From positions 102,058-166,057 of the forward strand of contig SXSI01000047.1 in NCBI GenBank assembly GCA_005792285.1: a stretch of DNA of 64,000 nt. Reading direction: 5' to 3'. Shown here piece by piece: positions 25,113-34,504 of the stretch. This stretch comes from Bacteroidota bacterium (GTDB lineage Bacteria; Bacteroidota; Ignavibacteria; UBA10030; UBA8401). Made by a program: the position numbers and the translations under genes. The notes beneath the pieces were generated by a model. It was not told the origin of the DNA and searched no databases. It worked only from the letters and a program-made list of their open reading frames with translations. Position 1 is the first letter of the stretch; each line of letters opens with the position of its first letter.

Positions 25113-26615
25113 ATGAAACTAACTCAAGCTTCCGCAGATGTAAAAAATATTAAAGCAAATGTTATTGTTGTTTTTTCAATTAAAGATGATACTAAAAATG
25201 TAGATCACTTTAATACATTACCAGTTTTACTCAAAAATAAAATATATACTTTAATAAAGTCAAAACAACTTCCTGCTACTTCAAAAGATATTTTAACTTT
25301 GCACACTTCGGGAGAATTAAAATGTGATAAAGTTTTAATTGTTGGAATAGGTGAAGTTAAAAATATTACTTCCGAAATTTTAAGAAGAGCTTCATCATCA
25401 GCCGCGAGAACAGCTCAAAGCGAAAAATCTGTGAAACTCTGCTTTGTTCTGCCAACTTCTTTATTGAATGTTATGAAATCAAAATTATCTCATCAGAAAA
25501 TTGCACAAGCTATTACTGAAGGAGTTATGCTCGGAACATATTCATATAACAAATATATAACTTCAAAAAAGAAGGCTGCAATAAATGAACTTATTTTTAA
25601 AGTCAATTTAAAAGTAACAAAAGATATTTTAGAAGGAAGTCAAATCGGTAGAAAAATTTCTAGTGCAGCAAATTACGCAAGAGATTTAGCGAACGCACCT
25701 GGAAATGAAATTTATCCTGAAACACTTGCGAAGGCTGCACAAGAAACTGCTAAAATTAATGGATTTTATGCAACAGTTTATAAGAAGGATCAAATTGAAA
25801 AACTTGGAATGGGTGGATTAATAGCTGTAAGTAAAGGAAGTTCTCAGCCTCCTTATTTTGTAATATTCGAATATGGAAAAGAGTATAAAAATAAAGGAAC
25901 TTCAGTTTTAGTGGGAAAAGGCGTAACTTTTGATTCTGGTGGAATTTCAATTAAGCCTTCAGCAGGAATGTCCGAAATGAAAATGGATATGAGTGGAGCT
26001 GCGGCTGTAATCGGAACTTTCAAATCTGTTTCATCATTAAAATTAAAAAATCATATCATTGGATTAATGCCGATGGTAGAAAATATGCCCGGAGGGAATT
26101 CTGTAAAACCTGGAGATATTATTCGACATCATAATAAAAAAACTTCTGAAGTTGATAATACCGATGCTGAGGGAAGATTAATCCTTGCTGATGCGTTATC
26201 GTTTGCTTCGCAGTATAAACCGAATATTGTAATTGATTTAGCAACTTTAACCGGCGCTGTTGTTGTTGCATTGGGGCACGTTGCTACCGGAATGATGGGG
26301 AATGATGAAAATACTATGAAAGAACTTTCTGCTTCTGGAAATGAAACTTATGAAAGAGTTTGGCAACTTCCATTATTTGAAGAATACGAATCGCAAATTA
26401 AAAGTGATGTTGCTGACGTTAAAAATGTTGGCGGTAGATGGGGTGGTGCTATTACTGCCGGTTTATTTTTAAAGAAATTTATTGGAAAATATAATTGGGT
26501 TCATCTCGATATTGCAGGTACTGCAATTTTGGAAGAACGTGGATTTTATAATCCAAAAGGTGGAAGTGGTGTTGGTGTCCGTTTATTAACAGAGTACTTT
26601 AGAAATAAAAAATAA
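25113..26615 (+). CDS. pepA: leucyl aminopeptidase, M17 family
   Basis: Cytosolic two-metal aminopeptidase. The C-terminal catalytic domain shows LVGKGVTFDSGGISIKPS, KMDMSGAAAV and the signature NTDAEGRLILADAL, with the metal-binding Asp/Glu and catalytic Lys and Arg intact. The N-terminal macro-like domain is present, giving the usual 500 residues. A Shine-Dalgarno-like AGAGGA precedes the ATG by 5 nt. Confidence 0.95.
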   Translation: MKLTQASADVKNIKANVIVVFSIKDDTKNVDHFNTLPVLLKNKIYTLIKSKQLPATSKDILTLHTSGELKCDKVLIVGIGEVKNITSEILRRASSSAARTAQSEKSVKLCFVLPTSLLNVMKSKLSHQKIAQAITEGVMLGTYSYNKYITSKKKAAINELIFKVNLKVTKDILEGSQIGRKISSAANYARDLANAPGNEIYPETLAKAAQETAKINGFYATVYKKDQIEKLGMGGLIAVSKGSSQPPYFVIFEYGKEYKNKGTSVLVGKGVTFDSGGISIKPSAGMSEMKMDMSGAAAVIGTFKSVSSLKLKNHIIGLMPMVENMPGGNSVKPGDIIRHHNKKTSEVDNTDAEGRLILADALSFASQYKPNIVIDLATLTGAVVVALGHVATGMMGNDENTMKELSASGNETYERVWQLPLFEEYESQIKSDVADVKNVGGRWGGAITAGLFLKKFIGKYNWVHLDIAGTAILEERGFYNPKGGSGVGVRLLTEYFRNKK

Positions 26616-26620
26616 ATTTA

Positions 26621-27619
26621 ATGAAACCTATTCTTGGAATTACAATCGGGGACTTCAATGGAATTGGTCCCGAAGTTGCATTAAAAGCAATTATCTCACC
26701 TGAAGTTAAAAAAATATGTTCTCCAATCTTGATTGGTTCAGTAGAATTATTTTCACATTATTCTAAAATATTTAAAATTTCTAAAAATATTATTTCTATC
26801 TCGAAAACTGAAGAAGGATTAAATTGCAATGGACTTCCCTGTATAAATATTTATGATGGGAATGTAAAGCAACTTCAAATTGGTAGACCTTCACCAGATG
26901 CAGGCGTTTGCGCTGGAAAATCAATTGAGGAAGCTGTAAAATTAACTTTAGCAAAACAAACTGATGGATTTATAACATCACCAACTTCAAAAGAATCACT
27001 TCATTATGCAGGTTACAATTTTCCGGGGCAAACTGAAATGATTGCAATGTTGAGTCGCTCCGAAAAAGTAATTATGATACTTTCATCGCCAAATATGAGA
27101 GTCGGTTTAATAACTGTTCATTCACCTATTTCAGAAATTAGTTCACTAATTACACAACAAAGAATTTTAGAAAAGTCAGAAACTTTCGCAAAGTCGCTTC
27201 AAGAGGATTACGGAATTACGAATCCAAAAATTGCAGTATTAGGATTGAATCCACATTCCGGAGAAAACGGCGCAATTGGGATGGAAGAAAAGAAAATAAT
27301 TACACCTTCGATCGAATTACTTAAACAAAAAGGGATAAATATTTCAGGTCCATTTAGCGCAGATGGTTTTTTTGCAACTTATAAAAAAGAAAATTACGAT
27401 GGAATTCTTGCAATGTACCACGATCAAGGTTTGATTCCATTTAAAATGACTGAATTTGAAAATGGTGTCAACTTTTCAGCAGGAATGAAAATAATACGAA
27501 CTTCTCCAGATCACGGCACGGCATATAATATTGCTGGAAAAGGGATTGCCAATTTTCAAAGTATGATTTCGGCAATTCAACTTGCAGCAACAATTGCACA
27601 AAATAGAAATTCAAAATGA
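26621..27619 (+). CDS. pdxA: 4-hydroxythreonine-4-phosphate dehydrogenase
   Basis: NAD-dependent enzyme of the DXP-dependent pyridoxal phosphate pathway. Features are GITIGDFNGIGPEVALK at the start, SPTSKESLHYAGYNFPGQTE, LGLNPHSGENGAIG and the metal-binding MYHDQGLIPFKM. The C-terminal SPDHGTAYNIAGKG is intact. Length 332. Pyridoxal phosphate is used by Kbl and the cysteine desulfurase elsewhere in this window. It overlaps ftsE by 4 nt. Confidence 0.95.
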   Translation: MKPILGITIGDFNGIGPEVALKAIISPEVKKICSPILIGSVELFSHYSKIFKISKNIISISKTEEGLNCNGLPCINIYDGNVKQLQIGRPSPDAGVCAGKSIEEAVKLTLAKQTDGFITSPTSKESLHYAGYNFPGQTEMIAMLSRSEKVIMILSSPNMRVGLITVHSPISEISSLITQQRILEKSETFAKSLQEDYGITNPKIAVLGLNPHSGENGAIGMEEKKIITPSIELLKQKGINISGPFSADGFFATYKKENYDGILAMYHDQGLIPFKMTEFENGVNFSAGMKIIRTSPDHGTAYNIAGKGIANFQSMISAIQLAATIAQNRNSK

Positions 27620-28281
27620 TTTCATTATCAAACGTTTCAGTCGTTCGCGATGGTAATTTAATTTTAGATAAAATAAATTTTTTATTAAAGCCACACGAAT
27701 TTATCTCGCTTGTTGGTTCAACCGGAAGTGGAAAAACTACACTTTTCCAATTACTTTACTTTGAATTATTTCCTTCGAGTGGAACTGTAACTGTAACAAA
27801 TTACACATCTTCACAAATAACACAAAAAATGATTCCATATCTCAGAAGAAAACTTGGAATTGTTTTTCAGGATTATAAATTATTGGAAGATAAAACTGCT
27901 TATGAAAATATTGCGTTTGCACTTTATGTCACAAATGTAAAAAATAATGAAATTCAGCATAAAGTTATGGAAGCACTTTCTGCAGTTGGACTTAGCCACA
28001 AAAGAAATTTTTATCCACAACAATTATCGGGAGGTGAACAACAGAGAATTGCAATTGCCCGCGCAATTGTTAATGAACCATTTATTTTACTTGCCGATGA
28101 ACCAACCGGGAATTTAGATCCGCAAACTTCTTTAGATATTTTAAATTTGTTGAAAGAAATTAATAAAAAAGGAACTGCAATTTTTATGGCAACACATAAT
28201 TACGATCTTATGAAAAAAGCAGGCGGAAAAATTTTACAATTAAAAGATAGAAAGCTAACTGAAGTTCAGTTTAAAAATTAA
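27616..28281 (+). CDS. ftsE: cell division ATP-binding protein FtsE
   Basis: ABC ATPase that, with the membrane protein FtsX, couples divisome activity to peptidoglycan hydrolases. Walker A is GSTGSGKTT, the signature LSGGEQQRIAIARA, and Walker B FILLADEPTGNLDP followed by the H-loop ATHNYDL. Length 221 is typical of FtsE, and the sequence is closer to FtsE than to LolD. No ftsX neighbour is present. Its stop codon overlaps that of the convergent nfu gene. Confidence 0.85.
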   Translation: MISLSNVSVVRDGNLILDKINFLLKPHEFISLVGSTGSGKTTLFQLLYFELFPSSGTVTVTNYTSSQITQKMIPYLRRKLGIVFQDYKLLEDKTAYENIAFALYVTNVKNNEIQHKVMEALSAVGLSHKRNFYPQQLSGGEQQRIAIARAIVNEPFILLADEPTGNLDPQTSLDILNLLKEINKKGTAIFMATHNYDLMKKAGGKILQLKDRKLTEVQFKN

Positions 28282-28517
28282 TTTACAACTGCCTCAACTC
28301 TTTTAACTTCTTCACATTCTAACATTAACGCCCGTTCAACTCCTGCGCGAAGTGTCATGCTTGAAAGTGGACAAGTTAAACAAGAACCAGAAAACCGCAC
28401 TCGCACAATTCCAAACTCATCAATTGAAACAAATTCAATATCTCCATTATCAACTTGTAGATATGGTCTGACTTTTTGCAAAGCAGTATGAATTTTTATT
28501 TCAACTGGACTACTCAC
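28278..28517 (-). CDS. nfu: Nfu-type Fe-S scaffold (NifU C-terminal domain)
   Basis: A 79-residue stand-alone NifU C-terminal domain: IHTALQKVRPYLQVDNGDIEFV and the Fe-S-binding GSCLTCPLSSMTLRAGVE with its CxxC. Such proteins carry [4Fe-4S] clusters to targets such as lipoyl synthase. It lies 3 nt downstream of the Mrp-type cluster carrier, forming a small Fe-S delivery pair. Confidence 0.92.
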   Translation of the reverse strand: MSSPVEIKIHTALQKVRPYLQVDNGDIEFVSIDEFGIVRVRFSGSCLTCPLSSMTLRAGVERALMLECEEVKRVEAVVN

Positions 28518-28520
28518 CTT

Positions 28521-29621
28521 TTAATTGGATTTTATAGAATCCAAGGAAATTGAAATTGTTGAAGCATTTAATGATTCTGCATTTTTAATACTTACTTGCG
28601 CTGCAAGATTTTTTGCAATTTGTGAAATAATTAGTGATTGCCGAGAATTTGGTTCAGCTTCAACTAAAGGAAGTCCTTTATCAGAACCAATTCGTAACTT
28701 TGTGTCAATCGGAATTTCTCCTAAAAATGGAACATTCATTTCTGTCGCAGCTCGTTTACCACCACCAAAATCAAAAATATTTTCCCGTTCACCGCAATGT
28801 GAACAAGTGTAGTAACTCATATTTTCAATTATTCCGAGAATTGGAACATTGACTTTATTAAACATCATTAAACCTTTTCTTGCATCAGCTAAAGAAATTT
28901 CCTGCGGTGTTGTAACAATTACTGCACCGGTTAAAGGAATTTGTTGAACGATTGTAAGTTGAATATCTCCAGTTCCAGGAGGAAAATCAAAAATTAAATA
29001 ATCAAGTTCGCCCCAATCGACATCGGTAAGAAATTGTTTTACAGCTCCACTCGCCATCGGCCCTCTCCAAATTACTGCTTGCATTGGATCAACCAAAAAA
29101 CCGATCGACATAACTTTAATTCCATATTTTTCTAAAGGAACTAATTTTTGATTATGCATGTGTGGTTTATCTTTAATATCAAACATTAGCGGAATGCTCG
29201 GTCCATAAATATCACAATCAACAATTCCAACCGAAGCTCCCTCTTTTTTTAAAGCAATTGCGAGATTAACTGCAACAGTTGATTTGCCAACTCCTCCCTT
29301 TCCACTTGCAACAGCAATTGTATTTCTAACACCAGTTAAAATTTGTGGGCGAGTTGCAAATTGTCGAGATGTAACATTCGATGTCATATTAATTTCAACT
29401 TTTTCAACATTGATATTTGTTCGGATTGCTTTTTCAGATTCAGCTTTTAATTCTTCCCGAACAGGACAAGCCGGAGTAGTTAACTCAATATCGAGTGACA
29501 AATCATTTCCATTAATAGAAATATTTTTTACAAATTTAAGCGAGACAATATCTTTGAAAAGATCAGGATCTTTTACAACACGCAATGCTTCTAATACATT
29601 TTCTTGAGTTAAGTTTTTCAT
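28521..29621 (-). CDS. mrp: Mrp/ApbC-type Fe-S cluster carrier ATPase
   Basis: The N-terminal DUF59 domain (residues 1-85: LRVVKDPDLFKDIVSLKFV, TTPACPVREEL) is fused to a deviant-Walker ParA/MinD-like ATPase with ASGKGGVGKSTVAVNLA, DCDIYGPSIP and DFPPGTGD. A cluster-binding CSHC (YYTCSHCGERENIF) sits near the dimer interface. The family transfers Fe-S clusters. Length 366 is normal. It sits between purC and nfu with gaps below 10 nt. Confidence 0.93.
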   Translation of the reverse strand: MKNLTQENVLEALRVVKDPDLFKDIVSLKFVKNISINGNDLSLDIELTTPACPVREELKAESEKAIRTNINVEKVEINMTSNVTSRQFATRPQILTGVRNTIAVASGKGGVGKSTVAVNLAIALKKEGASVGIVDCDIYGPSIPLMFDIKDKPHMHNQKLVPLEKYGIKVMSIGFLVDPMQAVIWRGPMASGAVKQFLTDVDWGELDYLIFDFPPGTGDIQLTIVQQIPLTGAVIVTTPQEISLADARKGLMMFNKVNVPILGIIENMSYYTCSHCGERENIFDFGGGKRAATEMNVPFLGEIPIDTKLRIGSDKGLPLVEAEPNSRQSLIISQIAKNLAAQVSIKNAESLNASTISISLDSIKSN

Positions 29622-29627
29622 TTTATT

Positions 29628-30524
29628 TTATTCCACATCTTTGCCTGTTAATTTTTTTAAAGCTTCACAATATAAATTAGAAGTTTTCTCAATTATATGT
29701 GCAGGCAATTCCGGTGGCGGAGGTTGTTTATTAAATTTAATTGAAAGTAAATAATCACGAACGAATTGTTTATCGTAGCTGTTTTGAGATTGCCCAACAA
29801 TATAGTTATCCTTTGGCCAAAATCGTGAAGAGTCGGGAGTTAATAATTCATCAATAATAATTATTTCTCCATTTAGTTCGCCGAATTCCATTTTTGTATC
29901 GGCAATAATAATTCCTTTTAATACTGCTTCGTTTGCAGCTTTTTCATAAACTGATATTGAAAGTTTTTTTAATGCTTCAGCATTTGAAATTCCAACTAAG
30001 TTTACCATTGTCTCAAAGGAAATATTTTCGTCGTGTGCACCAATATCAGCTTTTGTTGAAGGTGTAAAAAGCGTTTCGGATAATTTTGAAGATTCTTGCA
30101 ATCCATCTTTTAAAGGAATTGAACAAACTGATTTATTTTTTTGATATTCATTCCAACCTGAACCAGAAAGATATCCTCGAACAATACATTCTACCGGAAA
30201 TGGTTTTGCTTTTTTAACCAAAACACTTCTTCCTTGTAATTCATTTCTATATTGATGACAAACTTTTGGAAAGTCGTTAACATCAGTTGCAACAATATGA
30301 TTTTTTACAATATTATTTACTAACTGAAACCAATAAAGTGAAATTTGATTTAATACTTTTCCTTTAAATGGTATTCCTTCATTCATTATTACATCGAACG
30401 CTGAAATCCTGTCCGTTGCGACGATTAATAAGTGTTTGTCAAATTCATAAATATCTCGGACTTTTCCACGATTTCTTAATTTTAAATCTATAAAATTTGT
30501 TTCGGTAATTATTTGAGTATTCAT
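29628..30524 (-). CDS. purC: SAICAR synthetase
   Basis: Condenses CAIR and aspartate in purine synthesis. It shows RNRGKVRDIYEF, VATDRISAFDVIMNEGIPFKGKVLNQIS, VECIVRGYLSGSGWNEYQK and DTKMEFG. At 298 residues it belongs to the longer, yeast Ade1-like class and not the E. coli-size class of about 237. It is within the long rsmB-nfu gene run (gaps 2-6 nt). Confidence 0.95.
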   Translation of the reverse strand: MNTQIITETNFIDLKLRNRGKVRDIYEFDKHLLIVATDRISAFDVIMNEGIPFKGKVLNQISLYWFQLVNNIVKNHIVATDVNDFPKVCHQYRNELQGRSVLVKKAKPFPVECIVRGYLSGSGWNEYQKNKSVCSIPLKDGLQESSKLSETLFTPSTKADIGAHDENISFETMVNLVGISNAEALKKLSISVYEKAANEAVLKGIIIADTKMEFGELNGEIIIIDELLTPDSSRFWPKDNYIVGQSQNSYDKQFVRDYLLSIKFNKQPPPPELPAHIIEKTSNLYCEALKKLTGKDVE

Positions 30525-30526
30525 TA

Positions 30527-31123
30527 TTAATTAAAATTAGTTGATAAATTTATTGCTCTTGAAAGTAATGTTAAATATTCTGTTTTTGGTATATCGATTG
30601 CACCAAGAGATTTAAGGTGAGAAGTCATAAATTGACAGTCGACTAGAATAAAATTTTTTTTGTTCAGATGCTCAACTAATTTTACGAGAGCAACTTTTGA
30701 AGCATCAACTTCTACACTAAACATTGATTCACCAAAAAACGCTCCTCCAATTGAAACACCATACAAACCACCAACAAGTTTTTTTCTCTTCCACGTTTCG
30801 ACACTATGCACATAACCAAGAGAAAATAAATTTTGATAACTTTCAATTATTTCGTCAGAAATCCAGGTAGTTGTTCTTTTAGAACAATTTGTAATTACTT
30901 CTCTGAAAGATTTATCAAAAGTCACAGAATAAGTTTTGTGTTTAATTCTGCGATTCAAGTTTCGTGATATTCGTAATCCGTATAATGGTAATATTGCCCT
31001 TTTCTCAGGTTCATACCAATTAATTTTTCCAGTTTTTTCATTTGCCATAGGAAACATGCCACATTTATAAGCTGCAAGAAGTTCGTATGCAGGAATAATT
31101 TTTATGCCGATATCGTTCGTCAA
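30527..31123 (-). CDS. aat: leucyl/phenylalanyl-tRNA-protein transferase
   Basis: Adds Leu or Phe to proteins with basic N-termini, marking them for ClpS/ClpAP (bacterial N-end rule). Visible motifs: AYKCGMFPMANE, INWYEPEKRAILPL, TWISDEIIESYQ, GGLYGVSIGGAFFGESMFS and LVDCQFMTSHLKSLGA. Length 198 is usual. It overlaps nothing but is 3 nt from each neighbour. Confidence 0.95.
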   Translation of the reverse strand: MTNDIGIKIIPAYELLAAYKCGMFPMANEKTGKINWYEPEKRAILPLYGLRISRNLNRRIKHKTYSVTFDKSFREVITNCSKRTTTWISDEIIESYQNLFSLGYVHSVETWKRKKLVGGLYGVSIGGAFFGESMFSVEVDASKVALVKLVEHLNKKNFILVDCQFMTSHLKSLGAIDIPKTEYLTLLSRAINLSTNFN

Positions 31124-31126
31124 ATT

Positions 31127-32236
31127 TTATTCTGGTAATAATGATTGTTGAGTTGGCTTATCGAGTGTCGATTTAAATTTATCAATTTCCCGTGCTGCTT
31201 CGTCGTATTTATTTTTAGCATTTTGTAAATGCCTGCCAATTACATTGTAATCATCAATAAATCTATTTAAATCACCTTTCAATTGGTCAAGCGTTTGTAA
31301 AATTATTTTAGCATTAGATTCAACTTCCATTCCTTTAAATCCAATTGCAATAATTTGTAAATGGGAATAAAAAGTATTTGGCGAAACTGGTACAACTTTT
31401 TTCTTACGAGAATATTCAAGTAATGTTTCATCGTTTGAAGCACTATCCCATTTGATAATTGTTTCGTAATAAATATTTTCTGCAGGAATATACATTAATG
31501 CAAAATCGAGTGTTCCTTCACTCGGTAGAATATATTTATCAGAAATATCATTAATATGTTTTTTAACATCATTTATAAATAATTTATAGAATTGATTCCT
31601 TTGAGTTTCATCTTGTGTTACATAATATTTCTGAAAATTCTCTCGCGGAAACTTAGCATCAATAGGTAAAATTCCGTGAGAAAGTTTTATGACTGCATCA
31701 ACGATCGTTCCATTTTTAAATTTATATTGTGTATCATAAAAACTTTTCGGAATAACCTGACGAAGTATTTCCTCCAACATAGTTTCACCTAAACCACCGC
31801 GAAGTTTTGGTGCTTTCAAAAGCTCTTCAAACTTTACAAAGTCCTGTGCTAATTTCCGAACCTCTTCTCCGGCTTGCTCCATTCTACCTTGAGATTGTTG
31901 TAGATCTTTCATACTAAAATTTACTGCATTCAATCTTGTATCGAGAGTTTGATTTTGTTTCGAAACAATATTTACAATTTGATTCGAGGATTCGTTTACT
32001 AATTTATTAACCGTTTGAATAAATTGTTGCTGTTGATCCTGTGTATTTTTTATACTCTGCGTAATTGATTCTGAATTAGATTGAAGTTGTTGGTTAAGTG
32101 AGGATTGAATAGAAATTAACTGTTGTTGAATTAATGCTTGTCCATCACTTTCAGTTTTTGGTTTATTTAGTTTAACAAAAATCAATACGCACAAAACCAG
32201 AAGTAAAACGATTGCTATAAATAAAATATTATCCAT
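31127..32236 (-). CDS. rmuC: DNA recombination protein RmuC
   Basis: One N-terminal membrane helix (residues about 4-22) is followed by a glutamine-rich coiled coil to about residue 130. The RmuC nuclease-like domain then follows, with LRGGLGETMLEEILRQVIP, LPIDAKFPRENFQKY and MYIPAENIYYE. The family limits recombination at inverted repeats; the biochemistry is not settled. Length 369. Confidence 0.9.
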   Translation of the reverse strand: MDNILFIAIVLLLVLCVLIFVKLNKPKTESDGQALIQQQLISIQSSLNQQLQSNSESITQSIKNTQDQQQQFIQTVNKLVNESSNQIVNIVSKQNQTLDTRLNAVNFSMKDLQQSQGRMEQAGEEVRKLAQDFVKFEELLKAPKLRGGLGETMLEEILRQVIPKSFYDTQYKFKNGTIVDAVIKLSHGILPIDAKFPRENFQKYYVTQDETQRNQFYKLFINDVKKHINDISDKYILPSEGTLDFALMYIPAENIYYETIIKWDSASNDETLLEYSRKKKVVPVSPNTFYSHLQIIAIGFKGMEVESNAKIILQTLDQLKGDLNRFIDDYNVIGRHLQNAKNKYDEAAREIDKFKSTLDKPTQQSLLPE

Positions 32237-33373
32237 TTAATTTGTAAAGAAGTACAACAAAGATACTAATACAATTCCACCTTTAATAATTGCTGATAAA
32301 CGGGAACTTCTATTTTTTATTTTACTCCATAATATTGCAGTTACAATCATTACCAATATTAAAATAATTGAAAATATCATGACTTCATTTGGGAGCAATG
32401 TTTTGTTAATTATGAAAGATAAACTTTCTTCATCAAAGAACATTCCATAAATAACAAGCAAATGTAAAGTATATAAGAGTAATGATTCGTTGCCGGAAAT
32501 AAGTACTGCGGATTTTTTATCACCAAATATTTTTTGCCAATACCAGAATAGTGAAAGTAAAATAAATACAACTCCAATGCGTGTTATAAAAAACATTGGG
32601 GATATTCTCCAAAACAGTGTATCGTTTTCATTTTGTGAAAGATATTGATAAATCAATCCGCATATTGCCATTATTAAACCAGACGAGATGAGAATTTTAA
32701 AATATTTATCTTCTTTTTTCTTTTCTCTGAATTCTAACCACACATTGCTTGCAAGCGCGCCAATAAAAATAAAAGATGACCAGGGAAATAATGGAAATAA
32801 AGACCCCTGCGATGAATTTAAATAATTTGCAATTCCCAATGGAAGATAATTTTGCATATTTGTTAACCACATAAATCCAGTTAATGAAAGAAAAGCAATT
32901 AGTAATCCTAATATTATCCGAATAAATATTTTTTGATTTTTAATTATACTTGCAATGAACAGCATTAACATCATCGTAGTTGATATACAATGTAGAATAT
33001 CTACTTTTAGAAAGTTGGATAATAGTTTGTCATCTACTCCATTTATAATTCTTTCAAATGAGAAATAAGGAATTCGCAACAAATAGGCAACAAACAATAT
33101 TCCGATTAACTTAATAAAAGTTTTTCGAAATACTGGAGACCATAAATATATTTGTTCTCTTTTTTTATTTAACATTATCATAAATGAATAACCGGCAAGA
33201 AATAGAAATGCAGGAGCTACAATTCCGTTCATGAAATTAATAAGGGAAAATATTTTATTTTCACGATATAAAGGATATAAAAAAGCATTTACAACATGAG
33301 TTTCAATCATAACGATTACAGCCCATCCGCGAAGCAAATCAATATATCCGAATCTCGAAGAATTTTTAGTCAT
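32237..33373 (-). CDS. HGSNAT-like membrane acyltransferase, copy 1
   Basis: Ten or so membrane helices. The N-terminus GYIDLLRGWAVIVMIETHVVNAF matches the DUF1624 / heparan-alpha-glucosaminide N-acetyltransferase catalytic domain, whose histidine near the end of the first helix is the presumed acetyl acceptor. PLFPWSSFIFIGALA in the middle is also family-like. It probably transfers acyl groups from the cytosol to an extracytoplasmic sugar; the substrate is unknown. The next upstream gene is a diverged paralogue, and this one ends next to rmuC with no gap. Confidence 0.75.
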   Translation of the reverse strand: MTKNSSRFGYIDLLRGWAVIVMIETHVVNAFLYPLYRENKIFSLINFMNGIVAPAFLFLAGYSFMIMLNKKREQIYLWSPVFRKTFIKLIGILFVAYLLRIPYFSFERIINGVDDKLLSNFLKVDILHCISTTMMLMLFIASIIKNQKIFIRIILGLLIAFLSLTGFMWLTNMQNYLPLGIANYLNSSQGSLFPLFPWSSFIFIGALASNVWLEFREKKKEDKYFKILISSGLIMAICGLIYQYLSQNENDTLFWRISPMFFITRIGVVFILLSLFWYWQKIFGDKKSAVLISGNESLLLYTLHLLVIYGMFFDEESLSFIINKTLLPNEVMIFSIILILVMIVTAILWSKIKNRSSRLSAIIKGGIVLVSLLYFFTN

Positions 33374-33378
33374 ATAAA

Positions 33379-34497
33379 TTAATTAATAACAAAAACTATA
33401 ATTAGTGCCATGATTGTAATAAGTCCCATTTTTTTCATTTCTGGTGAATAATCTTTTTTTGCAGATTCCCATAATTGTAAGAAATAATAAATTAATATTA
33501 CAATCGCTAAATAAATAGCCAATGTATTTTCCAATGAAAGTGAACGATTATATAATAATTTTAATCCGGACGAAATTACACTTCCATATAAAATTAATAA
33601 ATGTAATACATAAATTAGAAGTGATTGTCGTGAGGTAGTTAGAATTATTTTCGGAATTGTTTTTATTTTGTTTGTAACTAAGAATATAAATGATAGAACT
33701 AAAGAAAGAACTGCAGCTTGCTTTATGAAATTAATACCTCCCGATTTCCAAATATCGTGTGGAGGATATAGTGATTCTATTATACTTCCAAAATAAATTG
33801 ATAATATTATAATTATGAGTGATATAACTGTTAACCAAATAAAAAATTGATTAATATTTTTTTTTCTGTATTTATTAAATAGATAACCGACAAATATTCC
33901 TGAGAATAAATAACCAATCCAAGGAAATAGCGGAAACCAGGATTTTAATTGAAATGAGAAATATGAAGCCAGCCACAATGGAAAAATTTCAACAAATTTA
34001 TAATTCCAAAAATATGGAGTTACAACTAATGTAAATAAAAGTATTGAAGCTGAAACTATGAATAATAGTTTTTGGGATTTACTAACTAACACTAAAAGCT
34101 GTGTAAATAATAATGAAACACCGATGCAATGTAAAGCATCAGATTGCACAAATTGTAAATATTCAATTTCAGTTAAACCGAAAACTACTTTACTAAATGA
34201 AAAAATGGGTAAATGTAAAAAATATCCAATTAATATTAATCCGATATATCTATAAATTCTTTTCTTTGTTTCGGGAGAAAATGAAATGTATAAATCCCAT
34301 TTTTTGAAAGTTGAAATAGTAAATGCAATTCCGGAACCAAATAAAAACATTGCCGCAACATAACCATGTAGGTAATCATGAATTGGAAACCAACTTGCGG
34401 ATCTTACACTGTTTTTTAATAATGCATCAAAAGTATGCCCCTGAATCATTAACAAAATTGCAATAAATCGAAAAATATCGATGAAAAAATATCTCAT
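33379..34497 (-). CDS. HGSNAT-like membrane acyltransferase, copy 2
   Basis: A diverged paralogue of the next gene, sharing order and motifs: YFFIDIFRFIAILLMIQGHTFDAL at the N-terminus (catalytic-type His after the first helix), DALHCIGVSLLF in the middle and SWFPLFPWIGYLFSGIFVGY. About ten membrane helices, 372 residues. The LHCI and PLFPW motifs occur in both copies, pointing to tandem duplication. It lies 7 nt after kbl. Confidence 0.72.
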   Translation of the reverse strand: MRYFFIDIFRFIAILLMIQGHTFDALLKNSVRSASWFPIHDYLHGYVAAMFLFGSGIAFTISTFKKWDLYISFSPETKKRIYRYIGLILIGYFLHLPIFSFSKVVFGLTEIEYLQFVQSDALHCIGVSLLFTQLLVLVSKSQKLLFIVSASILLFTLVVTPYFWNYKFVEIFPLWLASYFSFQLKSWFPLFPWIGYLFSGIFVGYLFNKYRKKNINQFFIWLTVISLIIIILSIYFGSIIESLYPPHDIWKSGGINFIKQAAVLSLVLSFIFLVTNKIKTIPKIILTTSRQSLLIYVLHLLILYGSVISSGLKLLYNRSLSLENTLAIYLAIVILIYYFLQLWESAKKDYSPEMKKMGLITIMALIIVFVIN

Positions 34498-34504
34498 CGG
34501 AAAA

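Noticed and set aside
34058-34255. Plus-strand ORF with several cysteines (CKASDCTNC)
   Set aside because: Antisense to the membrane acyltransferase gene, with no ribosome binding site or homology I recognise.
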